A stretch of 64,000 bases of DNA from Dehalobacterium sp040766325. GTDB taxonomy: Bacteria > Bacillota > Dehalobacteriia > Dehalobacteriales > Dehalobacteriaceae. A program made the translations under genes and the position numbers. Below the pieces are notes generated by a model that saw only the letters and a program-made list of their open reading frames with translations, did no database searches and was not told the origin of the DNA. Where the stretch lies: contig JAXGQR010000005.1 of the NCBI GenBank assembly GCA_040766325.1, positions 124,001 to 188,000 on the forward strand. Reading direction: 5' to 3'. Position 1 is the stretch's first letter. The number at the start of each line of letters is the position of its first letter. This document shows, one piece after another, positions 60,327 through 64,000 of the stretch.

Positions 60327-61417
60327 TTCTTTTGATACCCCCTTACCAGCAAATAAAGAAACAATGGTGCTCCAAAGAAAGAGGTAATAGCCCCGACAGG
60401 AAGCACTACAGGAGCCACCATTGTTCTAGCCATAGTATCCGAAATAAGCAATAGTAGTGAACCCATCAACGCCGAGGCAGGTATCAGATAACGGTGATCC
60501 CCTCCAATAATTCTCCGCATAATTTGGGGACCAACAAGACCGATAAAACCAATAATGCCTAAAAAAGAAACAGCAACAGCCGCAATCAGGGACGATACAA
60601 ACATTCCTCCCTGTCTGACTCTTTCCACATTTACCCCCAGACTTTTAGCCGTTTCTTCTCCGCTGTCCAGAGCGTTGTAGTCCCATCTTTTGAACATAAA
60701 ATAGATGAATGCTACGCCGATAAGACAGGTTAAAATAGAAACTTCAGGCCAAGCGATCCTCCCCAGGTCGCCAAATGTCCAGAATACTACTGCGGCAATC
60801 TGAAAGTCCTGGGCAAAATATTGGATTAGGATTGTTCCTGCAGAAAATAGTGAACTCAGCGCCACACCAGAAAGAACCATTGCCTCGGGTGAAAAACTCC
60901 GTATTCTAGCCAAAAGCAGAATAACCATCGTAGCTATCATTGAACAAACAAAAGCGGAAACCGTTACCAAATATGGATTGTTGATGGTTACTGCGTCTGT
61001 ACTAGTACTTGAAATACTGCCTGCACCAAAAACAATAATGGCCAAATTAGCTCCAAAAGCTGCAGCATTGGATATGCCAAGGGTGGATGGTGAAGCCAGC
61101 GGATTTCTGAGATTGTTTTGCATGACACAACCGGCGACCGATAGTCCTGCGCCAGCAATAATTGCCGCCAATATCCTAGGCAGACGAATCCGCCAGATCA
61201 CGACATCCGATACATTACTGCCATTTCCCAAAATCGATTGGATAACCTGATACAGATTTAAATTCATCGAACCAGCATTCACTGCAACTATCGCTACTAA
61301 AATTATTAAACATACCAGCACAACAAGAACCAGCTTTTTTCTTCCTGTATATCTCAGGTATATATCCGTCTCGTTAATACTATAGTTAGTATTTGTTTGA
61401 TTTTTCAATTTTCCCAT
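60323..61417 (-). CDS. ABC transporter permease (FecCD/BtuC family)
   Basis: About 364 residues from the ATG at 61,417, just after the FmdE gene; the frame extends upstream into that gene but those residues lack homology. About ten membrane helices. Family signatures: RLPRILAAIIAGAGLSVAGCVMQ, NPLASPSTLGISNAAAFGAN, and GFIGLVGPQIMRRIIGGDHRYLIPAS (coupling loop), each in pieces. It forms the channel for chelated metal uptake as a homodimer. Confidence 0.92.
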   Translation of the reverse strand: MGKLKNQTNTNYSINETDIYLRYTGRKKLVLVVLVCLIILVAIVAVNAGSMNLNLYQVIQSILGNGSNVSDVVIWRIRLPRILAAIIAGAGLSVAGCVMQNNLRNPLASPSTLGISNAAAFGANLAIIVFGAGSISSTSTDAVTINNPYLVTVSAFVCSMIATMVILLLARIRSFSPEAMVLSGVALSSLFSAGTILIQYFAQDFQIAAVVFWTFGDLGRIAWPEVSILTCLIGVAFIYFMFKRWDYNALDSGEETAKSLGVNVERVRQGGMFVSSLIAAVAVSFLGIIGFIGLVGPQIMRRIIGGDHRYLIPASALMGSLLLLISDTMARTMVAPVVLPVGAITSFFGAPLFLYLLVRGYQKK

Positions 61418-61430
61418 CCCTTTGGCTTTA

Positions 61431-61955
61431 CTACCATCCTCTACTATATTCCTTAAAACAATCCAAGCAAACTTTCTTACCGTCCTGCAATCGCATTTTG
61501 TGCTCCGGTGCACTTTCCCCGCAGGATTCACAGACAACAGAAGTAAAAATTCTTGCTGTCTCAGGCAAACGGAAAGTAGGCTTCATGAAATCAAATATCT
61601 CATCTACCGGTGAGTTTAGAATATATTCCTGGCGTTCTTCCCTGTCCATTTCCCCTTTAAAAGGTTTAATAATCACTCGCAAGCTTTCGCCGTTCTTTCT
61701 GTTAAAAAAGCTGAAAGCCATTTTACCCGTACCCCTATAAATCAAATTCCCCTTGCCAATACTACAGCCCGTGAGCAACTGGATAGCATCAACACCGCAG
61801 GCATCATTTTCAGTGACGCAGACCACTTCTTCATCTGAGGAAAAAGCAATGCCCATCTTTTCTTGTGCTGCTTTGACAGCTTTAAAACCTATTGCAAGTC
61901 CAGGACAGGAATGCCCGTGAAACTCCACCGCTTTTTGCCAATCCGTTTTACCCAT
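61431..61955 (-). CDS. FmdE-like protein with C-terminal zinc ribbon
   Basis: 174 residues. The N-terminal domain reads AVEFHGHSCPGLAIGFKA, with the His-Ser-Cys-Pro motif, and VVCVTENDACGVDAIQLLTGCSIGKGN of the FmdE family (named after a formylmethanofuran dehydrogenase subunit although most members are unrelated to it). The C-terminus has a CESCGE...CLDCF zinc ribbon. FmdE proteins are common beside metal ABC transporters in clostridia. A role in metal or metal-cofactor handling is likely but unproven. It ends 13 bases before the permease start. Confidence 0.85.
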   Translation of the reverse strand: MGKTDWQKAVEFHGHSCPGLAIGFKAVKAAQEKMGIAFSSDEEVVCVTENDACGVDAIQLLTGCSIGKGNLIYRGTGKMAFSFFNRKNGESLRVIIKPFKGEMDREERQEYILNSPVDEIFDFMKPTFRLPETARIFTSVVCESCGESAPEHKMRLQDGKKVCLDCFKEYSRGW

Positions 61956-61979
61956 AATCCATCTCCTTTTATCAACTGA

Positions 61980-62765
61980 TTAAACCCGCCAAAATAAAGT
62001 TACTATGGTTGTTTCCACATCTTCATAAATAAATCCATCTCGGGCTAAAGTTTTCAAATAAGCTCTAATCTTTTCTTCTTCTGACAAAGTAATATCTTGA
62101 TAAGTTTTAACCCGGTTAACATATAATCCATAAGCCTCATCAAGAGTTTTTTTCATATTCCAGACCTGTTTTTCATACTCCAGTTGTGGAAGATATCCCT
62201 GTCGCCATAACATTTCAAAGGCAAACAAAATTTCCTCATCACAGCTTTCTCTACGCTCACTAATGCCAACCAACTCTTTAATGGCATCAGAAACTGGGTC
62301 TGTTCGTTTAATTGGTTTGGCTAACACACACCAGCCTTTAGATGCTGCGGATAGCTTCTCAAAGGTATCCCCACTCTGGATAGCTGGTGTCATATGAGCA
62401 AATACCAAATCAAATTTATGTAAGTATCCGGATTTTTTAATATCCAAATCATGCCAATCTCCACAGTAAAAATCAATGTTTTGGATTTTGTAATCCAAAG
62501 CCTTTTGTTTGGCGATATTAATCATCTCAGGAGACAGATCCACCCCGGTTACATGACGAAAACATCCGGCTATAGCCAAAGCATATTTTCCTGCCCCGCA
62601 ACCCACATCCAGGGCAAGCCCATCCTGCTTCAGCATATTTTTTGCTTCTAATAACTTTAAAAAGGGATTGTCCTTAAAATTTGGCAGAACAAAATCACCG
62701 AAACTCTCTGCCATCGAGTTCCACATGTCAACACTGGCTTGTTTGTTTTTTGCTTTAGACTCCAT
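61980..62765 (-). CDS. Class I SAM-dependent methyltransferase
   Basis: 261 residues. SAM site LALDVGCGAGKYALAIAG (motif I, near residue 53), VTGVDLSPEMINIAKQKA, and FDLVFAHMTPAI (motif IV-like). The C-terminal part is specific. It opens the FmdE-ABC operon, so it may make or modify a metal chelator for uptake (inference). GAAATCCGGGAAA precedes the ATG without a strong ribosome binding site. Confidence 0.85.
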   Translation of the reverse strand: MESKAKNKQASVDMWNSMAESFGDFVLPNFKDNPFLKLLEAKNMLKQDGLALDVGCGAGKYALAIAGCFRHVTGVDLSPEMINIAKQKALDYKIQNIDFYCGDWHDLDIKKSGYLHKFDLVFAHMTPAIQSGDTFEKLSAASKGWCVLAKPIKRTDPVSDAIKELVGISERRESCDEEILFAFEMLWRQGYLPQLEYEKQVWNMKKTLDEAYGLYVNRVKTYQDITLSEEEKIRAYLKTLARDGFIYEDVETTIVTLFWRV

Positions 62766-62896
62766 TTTTCCCGGATTTCATTTATATCCACAAAAACACC
62801 ACCTTATCAGTAAGGATACCAAGATTCCCCATAAATAATGACAAAACCAAGTTTATATCAAAACAGAATGTCCCACAAGCCCGCAAGGGGGATAGA

Positions 62897-62935
62897 AAAA
62901 TGCGCATCTTTGATTTCTTCAAAAATGCGCATTTT
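62897..62935 (-). terminator. Hairpin downstream of csoR-type gene
   Basis: The 12-base segment AAAAATGCGCAT occurs twice (62,896 and 62,921). Because ATGCGCAT is palindromic the two pair as an 11-bp stem, with a T-run on the minus strand. It separates the repressor gene from the methyltransferase-ABC operon. Confidence 0.6.
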
Positions 62936-62985
62936 CATAGTGTTGCAGTAAACAGCACGGTTCGTACTTATCATTTTTCTAGTAG

Positions 62986-63000
62986 CTATCCCCCGGATAG
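62986..63000. promoter_or_regulatory. Candidate CsoR/RcnR-type operator
   Basis: CTATCC-CCC-GGATAG is a palindrome with a C-tract. A matching GGGGGATAG lies at 62,887-62,895 in inverted orientation. G/C-tract half-sites flanked by AT bases are typical of CsoR/RcnR operators. Other parts of the 62,766-63,031 gap carry no gene. Confidence 0.45.
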
Positions 63001-63031
63001 GGTTATATGAAAATATTCAATGCCGCTTAGT

Positions 63032-63382
63032 TTACTTAATAAAACGATCAATTGCTTTAGCGAGATTATCAATAGCAGCTTTATCACCCAATTCGACAGC
63101 ATCCACAATACAATGCTCCATATGGTCCTTTAAAATTACCTTGCCTGTATTGCTCAGTGCAGAGATAACTGCAGATAATTGGATTAGGACTTCGCTACAA
63201 TCTCTTCCGTCCTCAACCATTCGTTTTACGGATTCCAGATGTCCACTTGCTCGGGATAATCGGTTTAATACCATTTTTGTATTTTGATGAACATGTTTAT
63301 GCTCATTGTCATGGCTATGTAAATACTCCGTACCGTCAGGCGCTTTATGGGTATGAACTTGCCCTTTGATAATACCTTTCAT
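63032..63382 (-). CDS. CsoR/RcnR-family metal-sensing repressor with His-rich N-terminus
   Basis: 116 residues. The core is the all-helical DUF156 fold (NTKMVLNRLSRASGHLESVKRMVEDGRDCSEVLIQLSAVISALS in pieces). Metal ligands of CsoR type appear as Cys in RDCSEV, then His and Cys in KDHMEHC. An extra N-terminal stretch of about 33 residues has eight histidines (HTHKAPDGTEYLHSHDNEHKHVH region), suggesting nickel or cobalt binding. These repressors leave DNA when metal binds. It probably controls the neighbouring ABC operon. GGGGGAGGAAG precedes the ATG. Confidence 0.88.
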   Translation of the reverse strand: MKGIIKGQVHTHKAPDGTEYLHSHDNEHKHVHQNTKMVLNRLSRASGHLESVKRMVEDGRDCSEVLIQLSAVISALSNTGKVILKDHMEHCIVDAVELGDKAAIDNLAKAIDRFIK

Positions 63383-63442
63383 AACAAACTTCCTCCCCCG
63401 TTTTTAATAACATTCTGTGATAACATTAGCCCTTTATAATAC

Positions 63443-63853
63443 TTACTGCTGCTTCAATTTAATATAGTTGCCGGAGAGCGCTTCAAACATTTCCGGGTAA
63501 TGCCCGCAACGCGCTCTAATCTGGGTATACTGTGCCTTTTTACCGTTCTTTTGCAAATACAATCTGCGGTCATATATCTTATCCGCTAGTTTTGAAGCAT
63601 GCATCGTTTTGTCATCGGCCTCTTCAAGGACGATCCTCATAGCCTCTTGAAGTGTGTAGATTTTTTCTTTTCCAGAGGTTGTCCCTAAATTGATAGACTG
63701 TTCATCAAACTTTAGTATAACATACGCAGGCCTATTATCCTTAAGCAGGACAACCTTTCGGTTCTTTTCAACGACTGTAAATACATGCTCAAGATCAGAA
63801 TGCAATGCATCAAACGATATAAGGCTGTCTATATTTATCTCCATGTTTTTCAC
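63443..63853 (-). CDS. Phd/YefM-like N-terminal domain protein with C-terminal helical domain
   Basis: 136 residues. The first 50 or so (DSLISFDALHSDLEHVFTVVEKNRKVVLLKDNRPAYVILKFDE in part) resemble the Phd/YefM antitoxin fold. The rest, TLQEAMRIVLEEADDKTMHASKLADKIYDRRLYLQKNG and onward, resembles a winged HARE-HTH-like domain. No toxin gene is adjacent in the window, so it is more likely an autonomous regulator than half of a toxin-antitoxin pair. AGGTGAAAAAC precedes the ATG. Confidence 0.6.
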   Translation of the reverse strand: MKNMEINIDSLISFDALHSDLEHVFTVVEKNRKVVLLKDNRPAYVILKFDEQSINLGTTSGKEKIYTLQEAMRIVLEEADDKTMHASKLADKIYDRRLYLQKNGKKAQYTQIRARCGHYPEMFEALSGNYIKLKQQ

Positions 63854-63939
63854 CTCAATGATTTTTTAATGCAAATATTATTTTATACATCTGCATCTAT
63901 TTTGTCTATACATTTGTATGATTCTTGTATAATGTAAAA

Positions 63940-63974
63940 CCACTGATCAAGGAAGTTTTTACCTTGATCAGTGG
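63940..63974. repeat. Inverted repeat near the window end
   Basis: Perfect 13-bp arms CCACTGATCAAGG/CCTTGATCAGTGG around a 9-base loop. No clear T-run follows, so it may be a terminator for a gene beyond the window or a protein-binding site. Confidence 0.6.
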
Positions 63975-64000
63975 CCATCATCTTAGGTACGGAGTCTATT

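Noticed and set aside
1..64000. CRISPR arrays, insertion sequences or prophage genes
   Set aside because: No regularly spaced repeats, transposase or phage structural genes were seen on either strand.

Overview
The window is from a low-to-moderate G+C, spore-forming-lineage Firmicute of the class Clostridia, most like the Peptococcaceae/Desulfitobacterium relatives. The evidence is the dnaX-ybaB-recR-yaaL-bofA block, a large Bacillus-type SRP RNA, a glmS ribozyme, AGGAGG-type ribosome binding sites, frequent TTG starts and a long pyruvate:ferredoxin oxidoreductase. This is inferred from gene order and protein style; no 16S rRNA gene is present. 

Bases 1-2,850: the end of pdxT, then serS, tadA and a cluster of serine and arginine tRNAs. 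Bases 2,900-24,400: an accessory stretch between tRNA-Ser(CGA) and tRNA-Ser(GGA). It holds a cytosolic arylsulfate sulfotransferase, yjbQ, a 1080-residue PLD-nuclease/helicase, eamA, a small haem-protein group, an SMR exporter, a ferritin-like protein, an iron-sulfur flavoprotein, an HD protein, glmS with its ribozyme, and a DtxR-feoAB iron operon. Many genes here are broken by one indel or stop (mazG-like, nudix, sugar dehydrogenase, nfo, a rubredoxin-like gene, feoB), and there are remnants of a DNA adenine methylase and of a second yjbQ. Bases 24,388-28,208: tRNA-Ser, SRP RNA, dnaX, ybaB, recR, yaaL, bofA. 28,307-31,825: nifJ. 

Bases 32,008-57,535 form the centre of interest: a sigma-54 activator, a methyltransferase/symporter operon, and an operon of about 19.6 kb encoding every named step of anaerobic nicotinate fermentation as known from Eubacterium barkeri. 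The steps are nicotinate dehydrogenase (ndhFSLM), 6-hydroxynicotinate reductase (hnr), enamidase (ena), hydroxymethylglutarate dehydrogenase and dehydratase (hgd, hmd), methyleneglutarate mutase (mgm) with a MutL/GlmL-type partner, methylitaconate isomerase (mii), dimethylmaleate hydratase (dmdAB), dimethylmalate lyase (dml) and the electron-bifurcating transhydrogenase NfnAB. Both transcription units begin with near-perfect -24/-12 promoters and carry matching palindromes upstream. The first unit encodes a non-pyrrolysine MttB-family methyltransferase and a sodium:solute symporter. My main hypothesis is that it imports and N-demethylates trigonelline (N-methylnicotinate), or a related N-methylpyridine, to feed the nicotinate pathway. 

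Bases 57,900-64,000, mostly on the minus strand: a metal-type ABC uptake operon (methyltransferase, FmdE-like protein, permease, ATPase, binding lipoprotein, flavodoxin) beside a CsoR/RcnR-family repressor with a His-rich N-terminus, and a Phd-like protein.
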